From Synechococcus sp. JA-2-3B'a(2-13) (GTDB lineage Bacteria > Cyanobacteriota > Cyanobacteriia > Thermostichales > Thermostichaceae), in NCBI RefSeq assembly GCF_000013225.1, contig NC_007776.1:1827001-1891000 (forward strand): a stretch of 64,000 nt of DNA. Direction: 5' to 3'. Numbering within the stretch: the first letter of the stretch is position 1; every line of letters starts with the position of its first letter. The notes under the pieces are model-generated. The model saw only the letters and a list, made by a program, of their open reading frames with translations. It did no database searches and was not told the origin of the DNA. The position numbers and the translations under genes are program-made. This document shows positions 17,797 through 27,117 of this stretch, one piece after another.

Positions 17797-19017
17797 TCAG
17801 GGGGCTAAAGCGTTGCCGCGAATCAGGCTGCCCAGGGTTTTGACCGTGATCTTGAACTGCACCCAAGGGCTCATGGGCACTACCGTCTTGTAGAGGTAGC
17901 TGTCAAAGGTCATCCTCTGCACGTCCCGGTCGGCGCACATCTCCACAAAGGCTTCGCGGGTGGCATTGGAACGGTAGAACACCCGCTGCAGGATGTCCAA
18001 GACCTTGTAGGTCAGGCCGTATTGGCGATCCCAGCGCTTGAGATACAGTTTTAGATCCTCCTCTGTGGGAATGCGCTTGCCGCCGTTGGAGGTCTCGACG
18101 ATGGTCTCGGCGCACATGCGGCCTGACTTGGCGGCAAAATAGATCCCTTCGCCGCTGGATTTGGTTACGTATCCCGCCGCATCTCCCACCAAAGCAGCAC
18201 GGCCCACCACGCGGCGCGGGCGGGGATGCTCTGGGATCGGATGGGCTTCCACCTTGATCACCTGGCCTCCTCGAATCCGCTCGGCAGCACGGGCGCGGAT
18301 CCCAGCTTGCAACTTTTGGATGTGGGCTTGGTTTGCCCTCATGGTGCCGGTGCCCACGGCTACATGGTTGGACTTGGGAAACACCCAGGCATAAAAGTCT
18401 GGAGAAACATCGTCCCCCACATACATTTCTGCCCGCTCTGCGTAGTAGGCCATTTTGTCGTCCGGGAGCCGGATGCGCTCCTGAAAGGCCAGCGCATAGT
18501 TGTAGTCGCCAGCACCAATGGCTTCTGCCACCTTGGAGTGGAACCCATCCGCCCCGATCACCACATCCACAGCCAAAGAACGCGGCACCCCTTGCCTCGA
18601 TCCGTCAGAGAAATCGTTGTAGTGCAGGATGTAGGGATCCCGGCCATTCTGGGGGATTTCCAGATGCATTACCTTGCCGTTGATCAGCTCCGCCCCTTTT
18701 TGGTGGGCACGATTGCGCAAGAAGGCATCCAAGATCTCGCGGCGACACATGCCGATGTACTCGTTTTCTTTTTCGAGGGCGATATCCACCTCATAGTTGG
18801 AAGGGGAGATCATCTTCATCTTGCGCACTTTGCGGTCGATGATCCCCTCGGGGAGGTCGAACTCGGAGACCATACAGAGGGGAATGGCGCCCCCGCAGGG
18901 CTTGGCGTTGTCGAGCTTCCGCTCAAACAAAAAGGTCTCGATTCCAGCTTGGGCCAGAACTTCGGCAGCAGAGGCTCCGGCTGGGCCGCCCCCCACAACA
19001 GCAACTCTCAGACTCAA
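17797..19017 (-). CDS. chlP: Geranylgeranyl diphosphate/chlorophyllide reductase ChlP
   Basis: 406 residues. Reduces the geranylgeranyl chain to phytyl for chlorophyll a and tocopherol. The FAD-binding start is LRVAVVGGGPAGASAAEVLA, followed by KPCGGAIPLCMVSEFDLP, characteristic of ChlP rather than other flavin hydroxylases. The second flavin contact, ALVGDAAGYVTKSSGEGIYF, is near residue 280. Length and motifs are standard for cyanobacterial ChlP. Confidence 0.95.
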   Translation of the reverse strand: MSLRVAVVGGGPAGASAAEVLAQAGIETFLFERKLDNAKPCGGAIPLCMVSEFDLPEGIIDRKVRKMKMISPSNYEVDIALEKENEYIGMCRREILDAFLRNRAHQKGAELINGKVMHLEIPQNGRDPYILHYNDFSDGSRQGVPRSLAVDVVIGADGFHSKVAEAIGAGDYNYALAFQERIRLPDDKMAYYAERAEMYVGDDVSPDFYAWVFPKSNHVAVGTGTMRANQAHIQKLQAGIRARAAERIRGGQVIKVEAHPIPEHPRPRRVVGRAALVGDAAGYVTKSSGEGIYFAAKSGRMCAETIVETSNGGKRIPTEEDLKLYLKRWDRQYGLTYKVLDILQRVFYRSNATREAFVEMCADRDVQRMTFDSYLYKTVVPMSPWVQFKITVKTLGSLIRGNALAP

Positions 19018-19141
19018 GGTGCTCTCCTCGATGCAAATGCGACTGGCTCATCAGACAGCAGGCATCCTACCACAGCTCCTCAGAAGCATTGCGGACCTTG
19101 ACGAAGTGTTGCAGAGTGGAGGGCTCGCGCTCGCTGTGTTT

Positions 19142-20293
19142 CTACAAAAGGCCCCGCCGCATTTGATCCCAGAGGTTGAGATAGGACTCGGCTTCGGCTG
19201 AGCTCAGGGGGCGCCAGATCTCCGAGCGTTGCCAAGTGGAGATTTGCAAGTCGGCTCTGCGTTGCAGGCGTGGGGCAAGTTGAGCCAAATCCAGCGGCAA
19301 AACCGAAGGGATCCCGCTCAGATTGACCAAGCGGGGGGCAAATTCAGGATTCAAGACAAAATCAAGCCAGTCAGCCAACAGGGATCCGGAATCTGTCTGG
19401 GTTGATTCTGTGTGGGCATTGTCTTCGTGGGCATGGTCTTCGACGTGGGGTCGCACCCAGACATCCCACCAGATGGCGGATCCGGAGGCCGGGATCACCA
19501 CTGCCAGCTCAGGGTAGTTGGCTTGGGTGGCGTAGAGATCCTGCGACCAGCCCACGGCCACCCAGCTATCGGCCAAGCGCAAGATGGGCAGGTAGTCGGA
19601 AGAGGTGTAAGTTAAAACCTGGCGGTGCAGGGATCCCAGCTCTTGCCGTAATTCCACATCCTCAGGGTTGAGGGGATCGTTGTAGGAGCGGCCCATTTTC
19701 TTTAGGGTTAGCCCAATCACCTCCCGCGGATGATCCGGCAGAGTCAGTTTGCCGGCCAGCTCAGGCCGCCACAGATCCGCCCAGTCCCGGATGGGCTCCC
19801 TCACCCGATCCCGGCGGTAGGCAATGGCCGTTACCCCCCAGCGCCAGGGCACACCCCAAATCTGCCCCTCCCGGAGTGCCGCAGCTTGCCAACGGGGATC
19901 CAGATTCTGCCATCGTTCTCCCAACAGGCTTGCCGGCAGAGGAGCCAGCCAACCGGCAGCTATGGCCCGATCCAAAGCGTCGGCCCCCAACAAACTCAAA
20001 GCCGCCACCGGCAGCCGCCGCCGGAACCATCCCCCCGGATCCCACCAGGCTGCATCAGCCGGCTGGACGCTTTGCTGCAGATAGGCCAACAACTGATCCC
20101 GCTCATCCAACAGTTGCAGCCGAAAGCGGGCCTGGGTGCGGCGGCGAAACTCGTTGAGCAAACTGGCGGGGATCCCTTGCTTGAGCGCCACGACAAGAGG
20201 CAGGTGTGCATCCGGCCCCCCACATCCTGCCGCCATTAGCCCCAGCAGGATCCCCTGTAGAAGCTCACGTCGGCTCAGCCGTATCTCGCCCAC
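19142..20293 (-). CDS. Extracellular solute-binding lipoprotein (spermidine/putrescine-type)
   Basis: About 383 residues from GTG 20293. The start region SRRELLQGILLGLMAAGCGG is a signal peptide ending in a lipobox-like cysteine, so the protein should be tethered outside the inner membrane. The rest resembles family 1/PotD-like binding proteins (WGVPWRWGVTAIAYRRDRV, DWADLWRPELAGKLTLPDHP). No permease or ATPase gene is adjacent, so the ligand and partner transporter are unknown. The start lies 29 bases inside the upstream nuclease gene, indicating translational coupling. A longer frame to 20455 exists but would place an unlikely 54-residue extension before the signal peptide. Confidence 0.78.
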   Translation of the reverse strand: MGEIRLSRRELLQGILLGLMAAGCGGPDAHLPLVVALKQGIPASLLNEFRRRTQARFRLQLLDERDQLLAYLQQSVQPADAAWWDPGGWFRRRLPVAALSLLGADALDRAIAAGWLAPLPASLLGERWQNLDPRWQAAALREGQIWGVPWRWGVTAIAYRRDRVREPIRDWADLWRPELAGKLTLPDHPREVIGLTLKKMGRSYNDPLNPEDVELRQELGSLHRQVLTYTSSDYLPILRLADSWVAVGWSQDLYATQANYPELAVVIPASGSAIWWDVWVRPHVEDHAHEDNAHTESTQTDSGSLLADWLDFVLNPEFAPRLVNLSGIPSVLPLDLAQLAPRLQRRADLQISTWQRSEIWRPLSSAEAESYLNLWDQMRRGLL

Positions 20294-20729
20294 GACAGTA
20301 CCGCTCCACCAGAATGAGAGCCACCAGATCATCGTAAGCCTTGGCGGGCACCCGCATCCCCTTGGGCAACAGCCGCTCCCATCCCTGCGGTGGGTGAAAA
20401 TCCCAGTAGCGCTGACGGGCCTCTTGGGAGCTGTGCCGCTCATCCACCAGGACAATCTGCTGCGGGGGGAGAATGGATTCCAGTTGAGACTTCCAGGCTT
20501 GGGCCGTCGTCTGATTGCCCAGGATCACTTGCTCCGCCTGAAACTGTTGCCGGAGCGTTTGTAGTCTAGACAGCGCTGCCGCGGAAGGGACCACCTCCCG
20601 GTGTAAAACCTTCAGCTCCGTTTGCGTAAACACCTGCACCACAGCAATGCCGCATTTGTCGCGCCCTGGGTCGAAACCGATCAGCACTCGTTCGCTCTTC
20701 AGCCTTGCCGAATGGAGTGAATCCGTCAT
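20265..20729 (-). CDS. RuvC/YqgF-like RNase H-fold protein
   Basis: 154 residues. The N-terminal VLIGFDPGRDKCGIAVVQV carries the first catalytic aspartate of the RuvC/YqgF superfamily; EQVILGNQTTAQAW, VLVDERHSSQEARQRYWDF and AYDDLVALILVERYC give the later positions. It is a paralogue of the RuvX gene at 6258-6770 but quite divergent. Function is not established; pre-rRNA processing or DNA junction cleavage are family possibilities. It overlaps the DUF3084 gene by four bases (ATGA) and the downstream binding protein by 29 bases: a tight three-gene operon. Confidence 0.72.
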   Translation of the reverse strand: MTDSLHSARLKSERVLIGFDPGRDKCGIAVVQVFTQTELKVLHREVVPSAAALSRLQTLRQQFQAEQVILGNQTTAQAWKSQLESILPPQQIVLVDERHSSQEARQRYWDFHPPQGWERLLPKGMRVPAKAYDDLVALILVERYCRGRDTAEPT

Positions 20730-22105
20730 CCCTCAGGACGCCCCGCCTGCTGAGCCCCAGAAGAGCCGGGTTGACCAGAAGCTTCCGCCATCAGAAAACT
20801 CACCCGCAACGGTCCTGCCGTGTAGATGTCGGTGTCGGCAACTAGCTTCACATCCAGAGGGGTGGTGCTCTGGCGGAGATGCTGCACAACCTCCAGAAAC
20901 TTGACCTGGGAGAACTCCCCCACAGTGCCGGTGATGGGATCGGAGAGAAGCCCCTCCTCTTGCGAGCGCTGATTGGCCTGGTTCAGCAGCCCCAGCAGTT
21001 GCTGTTGGATCTGATTTTCGCTCAAACCCGGTTGAATCACCCCGTGGGCCAGCACGGATCCCTTGGCGAAAATCCGCTGGTTGGGGTAAATCTGCACGAG
21101 CACAGGCACAGGCTCCCCCTTGAGCCGGTTGGTAACAGAGAGAATGCGCACCGCCCAGCTACCGGGCTCTTGCAACTTCTCCAAGGCTTGATCGGCATCC
21201 TCGCGGCGGATCAAGATCGCGTTTTCCAGAGGGGGCATGGGCTGGGATCCAAGGGCAAGGGCCCGCTGTTCCGCCTGGGCCAAAAGGTGCTCAAACTGCC
21301 GCCGGATCGCCTCTGGTTTTGCCCCTCTTGGAGCCTCCACAACTCCTGTTGCCAAAACTTCCCCCGCCAAGATGGCCAGTTCCCCCCGCCGCAGCCGCAC
21401 CGCCAATTGGTTGAGCTGCTCGATCTCCTGCTCAAGCTGGTTTTTCTGGTTCTCCAGTTGGGTTAAGGCCGCCTGCACCACATCCAGGGAGCGCTCCAGC
21501 TGATCCCGATCCAGTTGCAGGGCTTGTTTTTGCGACTCCAGGGTGGCGATCACCTGGCGGGCCGACTCCACCTCTGCCTTCACTGCCTCCAACTCGGCAT
21601 GGGCTCGATCCAAACTGGGCTGCACCTTGGCCAGTTGCTCGTTGGCTGCCGCCAGCTTGGCCTCCGCCTCCTGCCGCTCCTGCAGCGCCACTGCCAGCTG
21701 ATCGCGCACTTCGCTCAGGCGGGTTTGGGCTGCCGACTGCTGGCTGCGAAATTGGTCGAGATCCATCTTGAGGTGGTCTCGCTCAACCCTGAGAGCGGCA
21801 TTTTCCGCTTCCAAGAGGGCTTTTTGGCGGTTGAGGGCCCGCAGCTCTTGCTCCGCCTGGGCAATTTGGTTGGTGTAGCTGAACAGGGCCTCCGACAGAG
21901 AGCGGTTGAGGAGCAGCAGTGTGCCCAAAGTCAGGGCGGAGATGCTCACGCCGGTCACCACGGCCACCAGAATGGCGGTATGGCGGGGGCGCAGGTTAAA
22001 CCAGGTAAGGCGCTTTTTGCCAATGCGGTAGCCCACCCGATCCCCAACAACGGCAATCAGGCCACTGACAACCAACATGTAGAGGATCAGCAGTACGCCT
22101 TGCAT
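20726..22105 (-). CDS. DUF3084 membrane-anchored coiled-coil protein
   Basis: About 459 residues from ATG 22105 (MQGVLLILYMLVV); a TTG at 22138 is in frame but less likely. Two N-terminal membrane segments (about residues 3-20 and 45-65) are followed by a long coiled coil rich in E, Q, L and K (about 70-250), then a C-terminal globular part (VRILSVTNRLKGEPVPVLVQ). This arrangement fits the DUF3084 family of cyanobacteria. The role is unknown. It is the first gene of an overlapping operon with the YqgF-like nuclease and a binding lipoprotein. Confidence 0.83.
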   Translation of the reverse strand: MQGVLLILYMLVVSGLIAVVGDRVGYRIGKKRLTWFNLRPRHTAILVAVVTGVSISALTLGTLLLLNRSLSEALFSYTNQIAQAEQELRALNRQKALLEAENAALRVERDHLKMDLDQFRSQQSAAQTRLSEVRDQLAVALQERQEAEAKLAAANEQLAKVQPSLDRAHAELEAVKAEVESARQVIATLESQKQALQLDRDQLERSLDVVQAALTQLENQKNQLEQEIEQLNQLAVRLRRGELAILAGEVLATGVVEAPRGAKPEAIRRQFEHLLAQAEQRALALGSQPMPPLENAILIRREDADQALEKLQEPGSWAVRILSVTNRLKGEPVPVLVQIYPNQRIFAKGSVLAHGVIQPGLSENQIQQQLLGLLNQANQRSQEEGLLSDPITGTVGEFSQVKFLEVVQHLRQSTTPLDVKLVADTDIYTAGPLRVSFLMAEASGQPGSSGAQQAGRPEG

Positions 22106-22210
22106 ATTCGCGGATCCCTGCCATGGAAATCTTAGCAAGGTTGCCCTGAGGATTTTGCAAGTTGCTGGGAGATAGATTTCGGCGCTGTTTTGTAGGGATT
22201 TTTGGGGGTT

Positions 22211-23191
22211 CTAATCCGCGTAGAGGAGCCGCTCCACCGCCGCCACAATATCTGCAGGTTGCACGATGGTGGCCGCCTCCAGCGTGCCGTTGTAGGGGGT
22301 GGGAATGTCCTGCGAAGCCAAACGTATCACCGGCGCATCCAGCTCATCGAACAGTTCTTCCATGATGCGAGCTGTCAGTTCCGCCCCAATGCCACCCGAT
22401 TTCATGTCTTCCTCAACAATGATCACCCGATGGGTTTTGCGCACCGAAGCGGCAATGGTTCCCATATCTAAAGGTTTCAGCGAGATTAAATCGATCACCT
22501 CAGGGTCGATCTCCTGCTGCACCAAAGTGTCCACGGCCTTGAGCACGTGGTAGCGCATGCGGGAGTAGGTGAGCAGGGTAACATCGGAGCCGGATCGGAC
22601 GATTTCGGCTTTGTCCAGAGGCAAAAGGTATTCCTCTTCTGGCAGATCTTCTTTCAAGTTGTACAGGAGCACATGCTCGAAAAAGAGAACGGGGTTGTCG
22701 TCGCGGATGGCGGACTTGAGCAAGCCCTTGGCATTATAGGGAGTTGAACAGGCCACGATCTTAAGCCCGGGCACCGCTTGGAAGTAGGCCTCTAGCCGCT
22801 GCGAGTGTTCTGCTCCCAACTGACGACCCACCCCGCCCGGCCCGCGGATGACCATCGGGATCTTGAAATTGCCCCCGGAAGTGTAGCGCAGCATACCGGC
22901 ATTGTTGGCAATTTGGTTGAAGGCCAGCAGCAGAAAGCCCATGTTCATCCCTTCCACCACCGGGCGCAAGCCGGTCATGGCTGCCCCGATGGCCAGGCCG
23001 GTGAAGCTGTTCTCGCAAATGGGGGTATCCAGCAGGCGCATCTCCCCGTACTTGCGATACAGGTCTTTGGTGACTTTGTAGGAGCCGCCGTAATGGCCGA
23101 CATCTTCTCCCAAAACAAATACGTTGGGATCCCGGGCCATTTCTTCGTCGAGGGCAGCACGCAAGGCGTTGTAAAGGAATGTCTCGGCCAT
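22211..23191 (-). CDS. pdhB: Pyruvate dehydrogenase E1 component subunit beta
   Basis: 326 residues. With the alpha subunit it forms the thiamine diphosphate enzyme that decarboxylates pyruvate to feed acetyl-CoA synthesis. Diagnostic blocks: [40 protein letters not shown] and [20 protein letters not shown] near the C-terminus. The alpha subunit and E2 genes are not in the window, consistent with the scattered pdh genes of cyanobacteria. Confidence 0.95.
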   Translation of the reverse strand: MAETFLYNALRAALDEEMARDPNVFVLGEDVGHYGGSYKVTKDLYRKYGEMRLLDTPICENSFTGLAIGAAMTGLRPVVEGMNMGFLLLAFNQIANNAGMLRYTSGGNFKIPMVIRGPGGVGRQLGAEHSQRLEAYFQAVPGLKIVACSTPYNAKGLLKSAIRDDNPVLFFEHVLLYNLKEDLPEEEYLLPLDKAEIVRSGSDVTLLTYSRMRYHVLKAVDTLVQQEIDPEVIDLISLKPLDMGTIAASVRKTHRVIIVEEDMKSGGIGAELTARIMEELFDELDAPVIRLASQDIPTPYNGTLEAATIVQPADIVAAVERLLYAD

Positions 23192-23374
23192 AGAGGTTCA
23201 ATATCGCTAAACCCTCATTAAACCATTTTGCCGGCATGGATCCCCTTGCAGCTGACTTGATAGGCTGAGCTCAGAATTCTTGCTCAAAGGGATGGCGACC
23301 TTCCCCACAGCTTTCCTCAGCACTCTCTTTCCCCTGGAACATGGGGATCGTCCGTCTTCTCAAGAAAAGACACC

Positions 23375-24397
23375 ATGAGCATTCCACGGCCCAAACTGGC
23401 CCTGACCTTGGGGGATCCCGCGGGAATTGGGCCGGAAATTGTGCTCAAGGCGCTGGCGGATCCTGAGGTGCAGTCTTGCGCCCACATCACGGTTGTAGGG
23501 GATCGGCAGGTTCTAGAAGCCACCTATCGCCTGCTGAGAGATCGGTCGCCGGCTCCATTGGCCCATCCGGCAGGGATCCCGATGCTGGAATGCGACACAG
23601 GCTTTCGGTTACAGCCTGGCTGTATTGGTCAAGGGGATGCCGACAGTGGTGCGGTTAGTTTTGCTTACCTGAGAACGGCGGTCGAACGGACGTTGCAGGG
23701 GGAGTTTCAGGGGATCGTGACAGCGCCCATCGCCAAGTATCTCTGGCATCGAGCCGGCCATCGGTTCCCTGGTCAAACAGAAGTTTTGGCCCAGCTGAGT
23801 CGGTCTGAGCACTACGGGATGATGTTTGTTGCCCGTTCCCCCCACAGCGGTTGGCAGATGCGGGTTTTGCTGGCCACCACCCATATTCCCCTCGGCCAGG
23901 TGCCCACCGTGCTGACCCCAGAGCGGGTGCGGACAGCGCTGGATTTGCTGGTGGGATCCCTGCGCCACACCTTTGGGATCCCGGATCCTGTGATTGCAGT
24001 AGCCGGCCTGAATCCCCATGCCGGCGAACAGGGGCAACTGGGATCGGAGGAAAAAGAATGGCTGACCGAGCTGCTGCGCACCTATGCCCACGCCCAAATT
24101 TGGGGGCCGCTTCCCCCCGACACCATGTGGCTGGCTCCCGCGCAAGCCTGGCATGGCCAGGGATCTCCAGCCGTGGCAGATGCCTACTTGGCTCTCTATC
24201 ATGATCAAGGTTTGATCCCGGTGAAGATGCTGGCTTTTGACCGGGCAGTCAACCTGACAACTGGGTTGCCTTTTGTTCGCACCTCTCCCGATCATGGCAC
24301 CGCCTTCGACATTGCCGGCCAAGGGGTGGCCCGATGCGAGAGCCTCAAGCAGGCGATCCTGCTGGCGGCAGAACTGCTGGGCAAAAACCCCTCCTGA
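23375..24397 (+). CDS. pdxA: 4-hydroxythreonine-4-phosphate dehydrogenase
   Basis: 340 residues. PdxA oxidises 4-phosphohydroxythreonine in the DXP-dependent route to pyridoxal phosphate. Visible motifs: LALTLGDPAGIGPEIVLKAL at the N-terminus, FQGIVTAPIAKYLWHRAG, PGQTEVLAQLS, and the metal-binding and C-terminal blocks GLNPHAGEQG and VRTSPDHGTAFDIAG. Divergent from pdhB with about 180 bp between their starts. Confidence 0.96.
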   Translation: MSIPRPKLALTLGDPAGIGPEIVLKALADPEVQSCAHITVVGDRQVLEATYRLLRDRSPAPLAHPAGIPMLECDTGFRLQPGCIGQGDADSGAVSFAYLRTAVERTLQGEFQGIVTAPIAKYLWHRAGHRFPGQTEVLAQLSRSEHYGMMFVARSPHSGWQMRVLLATTHIPLGQVPTVLTPERVRTALDLLVGSLRHTFGIPDPVIAVAGLNPHAGEQGQLGSEEKEWLTELLRTYAHAQIWGPLPPDTMWLAPAQAWHGQGSPAVADAYLALYHDQGLIPVKMLAFDRAVNLTTGLPFVRTSPDHGTAFDIAGQGVARCESLKQAILLAAELLGKNPS

Positions 24398-24457
24398 GGG
24401 AAACCATGCCTGTGCCCGGCCATCTGAAGCTGTCTCCCGCCTCTGGGGGGTGATTTG

Positions 24458-25603
24458 ATGGGAGTTGCTGGCATCACCTCAACCGGAATGCTTTACCGTC
24501 GCTTTGGGCGCACCCAACAGCTGGTCTCGGTTTTTTCTCTGGGCAGCATGCGCTTGGTCAATGTGCCCAGGGATCAAGCTCAGGCAACCGTTGAGGCAGC
24601 CCTAGCCGCAGGGATCAACCACATCGAAACGGCTCAGGCTTATGGCCATGCCGAGGTGCTCTTGGGCGAGATTTTGCAAACCCTGCCCTTTTCACGCCAT
24701 CGGTTGATTCTGACCAGCAAACTCACTCCCACAGATGGGTTGCGAGAGCGGCTTCAGGGATCCCTGCGCCGTCTGCGGGTGGATTACTTGGATCAATTTG
24801 CCTTTCATGGCATCAACCTGCCGGAACACCTGGAGTGGGTGCTGCAGAAAGGGCTGCCGATTCTCCAGCAGCTCCAGCAGGAAGGCTGGGTGCGCCACAT
24901 TGGGTTTTCCACCCATGGATCCCTGGAGTTAATTTTGCAGGCCATCCAGACAGGATGCTTTGACTTTGTTAATTTGCACCATCACTTTTTCCAACAGCGC
25001 AATGCACCGGCCCTAGAAGCGGCTGCCCAGCAAGATATGGGCGTGTTCATCATTTCTCCTGCCGATAAAGGGGGAATGCTCTATCGCCCGCCCCAACACC
25101 TGCAGGAGTGCTGTGCACCTTTCAGCCCCTTGGAGTTTGCCTATCGTTTTTTGCTGGCGGATCCCCGTGTTCACACCCTCAGCCTGGGCATCACTCATCC
25201 TGAGGAGCTACAGGTGGCCTTGTCGGCTTTACAGGATCCCGACCGTTGGTGGGTGGATGGCCCTCAGATTCAGGAGCGGTTGCGCCAAGCCGAGCAGGAA
25301 CGCTTGGGATCCAGCCGCTGCACCCAGTGCTACGCCTGCCTGCCCTGCCCAGAAGGGATCCACATTCCCGAAGTGCTGCGTTTGCGCAACTTGGCCATTG
25401 CCCACGAGATGACGGAGTTTGCCCAGTACCGCTACAACATGTTCGGCCAAGCTGGGCATTGGTTTCCGGGGTCACTTGCCGACCGCTGTACCGAATGCGG
25501 TGACTGCTTACCCCGCTGCCCAGAACATCTGCCTATCCCGGAGTTGCTGGCCGAAGCCCACCAGTTGCTGCATCGCTCTCCAATCCGGCGGCTCTGGGAA
25601 TGA
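24458..25603 (+). CDS. Aldo/keto reductase with C-terminal 4Fe-4S domain
   Basis: About 381 residues. The first ~290 residues form an aldo/keto reductase barrel (YRRFGRTQQLVSVFSLGSMR, INHIETAQAYGHAEVLLGEI, HIGFSTHG). The last ~90 residues have cysteine clusters CTQCYACLPCPEGIHIP and CTECGDCLPRCPEHLPIPEL, typical of two 4Fe-4S sites in this predicted oxidoreductase group. The likely role is NAD(P)H- or ferredoxin-linked redox chemistry; substrate unknown. Start at ATG 24458; ATG 24488 (MLYRRFGRT) would also be acceptable. It follows pdxA by 60 bp. Confidence 0.86.
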   Translation: MGVAGITSTGMLYRRFGRTQQLVSVFSLGSMRLVNVPRDQAQATVEAALAAGINHIETAQAYGHAEVLLGEILQTLPFSRHRLILTSKLTPTDGLRERLQGSLRRLRVDYLDQFAFHGINLPEHLEWVLQKGLPILQQLQQEGWVRHIGFSTHGSLELILQAIQTGCFDFVNLHHHFFQQRNAPALEAAAQQDMGVFIISPADKGGMLYRPPQHLQECCAPFSPLEFAYRFLLADPRVHTLSLGITHPEELQVALSALQDPDRWWVDGPQIQERLRQAEQERLGSSRCTQCYACLPCPEGIHIPEVLRLRNLAIAHEMTEFAQYRYNMFGQAGHWFPGSLADRCTECGDCLPRCPEHLPIPELLAEAHQLLHRSPIRRLWE

Positions 25604-25690
25604 CCATTCCCCCTATCCTGTTTGGCAGAGCTCTACTTCGTTTATGATCGGTTGCAGTTTGTCAAGAGACTCACAAGGCGAGGCATCGGA

Positions 25691-26497
25691 GTGAATAGTC
25701 AGAGCCAAGACCGCTTAGACCGGGTGGAACAACTGCTGGCTTGGACGGCTGAACAGACTGCTGCCAACAGCCGAGAAATCCGGGAGCTCTGCCAATCCAT
25801 CCAGGAGCTGCGTCAGTCCATCCAAGAAAGCCGCGCCCAGTCTGCCGAGGAGAACGCCGCCCGTCTGCGGGAAATCGAGGAGCTGCGTCAGTCCATCCAA
25901 GAAAGCCGCGCCCAGTCTGCCGAGGAGAACGCCGCCCGTCTGCGGGAAATCGAGGAGCTGCGTCAGTCCATCCAAGAAAGCCGCGCCCAGTCTGCCGAGG
26001 AGAACGCCGCCCGTCTGCGGGAAATCGAGGAGCTGCGTCAGTCCATCCAAGAAAGCCGCGCCCAGTCTGCCGAGGAGAACGCCGCCCGTCTGCGGGAAAT
26101 CGAGGAGCTGCGTCAGTCCATCCAAGAAAGCCGCACCCAGTCTGCCGAGGAGAACGCCGCCCGTCTGCGGGAAATCGAGGAGCTGCGTCAGTCCATCCAA
26201 GAAAGCCGCGCCGAATTTGCCGAACAAGCTGCTGCCCAAGCTCAAGGCCTGCGAGAGCTACAGCAAGTTGTCAGCGAGACCCGCTCTGACTTAGCTCACC
26301 TTGCCGAGTGGGCAGAGGAAGTGACTCAAGCTCTGGTTACCCTCACCGCTCTACAACGAGAGCACGAACGCGCCATCCAGGCCATCAACCAACGGCAGGC
26401 GGAAACGGATCAGAGGTTCAACGTTCTCCTTGAAGAAGTGCGCTACCTGATTCGCCGGCAAGGCTCTGACGGAAATCCTCCCCCCTCGTTGCCCTGA
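25691..26497 (+). CDS. Coiled-coil protein built from near-identical 25-residue repeats
   Basis: 268 residues from GTG 25691. Residues about 40-175 are five near-identical copies of a 25-residue unit (core LRQSIQESRAQSAEENAARL) and one partial copy; the rest is also helical and charged, so the whole protein should be a long coiled coil. There is no signal peptide or membrane segment. I recognise no named family, though similar Q/E-rich coiled-coil proteins of unknown function are common next to Uma2-type genes in cyanobacteria. The repeats are nearly identical at DNA level, implying recent expansion. Confidence 0.72.
   Translation: MNSQSQDRLDRVEQLLAWTAEQTAANSREIRELCQSIQELRQSIQESRAQSAEENAARLREIEELRQSIQESRAQSAEENAARLREIEELRQSIQESRAQSAEENAARLREIEELRQSIQESRAQSAEENAARLREIEELRQSIQESRTQSAEENAARLREIEELRQSIQESRAEFAEQAAAQAQGLRELQQVVSETRSDLAHLAEWAEEVTQALVTLTALQREHERAIQAINQRQAETDQRFNVLLEEVRYLIRRQGSDGNPPPSLP
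25811..26216 (+). repeat. 75-bp tandem repeat array inside a coding sequence
   Basis: Five full units start at 25811, 25886, 25961, 26036 and 26111, with a partial sixth from 26186. Units are identical or nearly so; the fifth differs by G to A in CCGCACCCAG. The period is 25 codons, so copy-number change preserves the frame. There are no variable spacers, so this is not a CRISPR array. Confidence 0.97.
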
Positions 26498-26532
26498 GCA
26501 CTGGGATCCCTTTAAGAACTGCAAGGACAGCC

Positions 26533-26763
26533 CTAATCTTCATCCACTTCCCACTCCAACAGGTGTGCATAGGGAGCCACTAAGTGGGGAGCATAAAAGG
26601 CAACGGCTCGAAGGGCATGCCAGTCTTCCAAGCAGCCAAAGACGGTCGGATACTCATTGCGCTCCAACCGCTCTGCAATTGCCGCCACATCAGCTTCAGT
26701 AAACTGGCGGGGATCCATCCCCTTGGTAGGGGCCTCCACTTTGGACTTGGATCGGGCAGACAT
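26533..26763 (-). CDS. DUF2555-like small protein
   Basis: 76 residues from ATG 26763 (MSARSKSKVEAPTKG). The core FTEADVAAIAERLERNEYP followed by LEDWHALRAVAFYAPHLVAPYAHLLEWE resembles the cyanobacterial DUF2555 family. Acidic C-terminus. Function unknown to me. The frame continues upstream to 26841 but the shorter start fits the family length. Convergent with the repeat-protein gene. Confidence 0.62.
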   Translation of the reverse strand: MSARSKSKVEAPTKGMDPRQFTEADVAAIAERLERNEYPTVFGCLEDWHALRAVAFYAPHLVAPYAHLLEWEVDED

Positions 26764-27117
26764 AGGCAGCCTGAACACGCTACAAGCCGATCTTAGCCTC
26801 TTCTTTTCGCTGGCCAAAAACTTGAATACTCCCTGTCCCAAAGGGAGAAAATTCTTAATTACTGGTATTTCTTAGCAACACTGCGTGAACAGCTTTAAGA
26901 CAGTCGTGTGGTTTTTTGGGCAGTTGAGTCTTCTCGCCACTGTATTTGCTGTAGCACAAAAGCCGCCCTACTGGTTGAGTTCCGCGTAGGGGTAGAACGG
27001 GGCTTCAGACCCAACTTTTGGGTAAGCCAACCCCTGTTCTCCCGAAACTCTGAAAAGGGATCCCCATTCCCCCAGTTTCGTGGCAAGGTGAGGACAGATA
27101 CCGCATCGGAGGCTGCT

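Noticed and set aside
19142-20455. 437-codon version of the binding protein
   Set aside because: The upstream 54 codons overlap the nuclease gene and precede the signal peptide; GTG 20293 gives a normal lipoprotein start.
25811-26216. Direct repeats that might suggest a CRISPR array
   Set aside because: Units are contiguous with no unique spacers and encode a continuous coiled coil.
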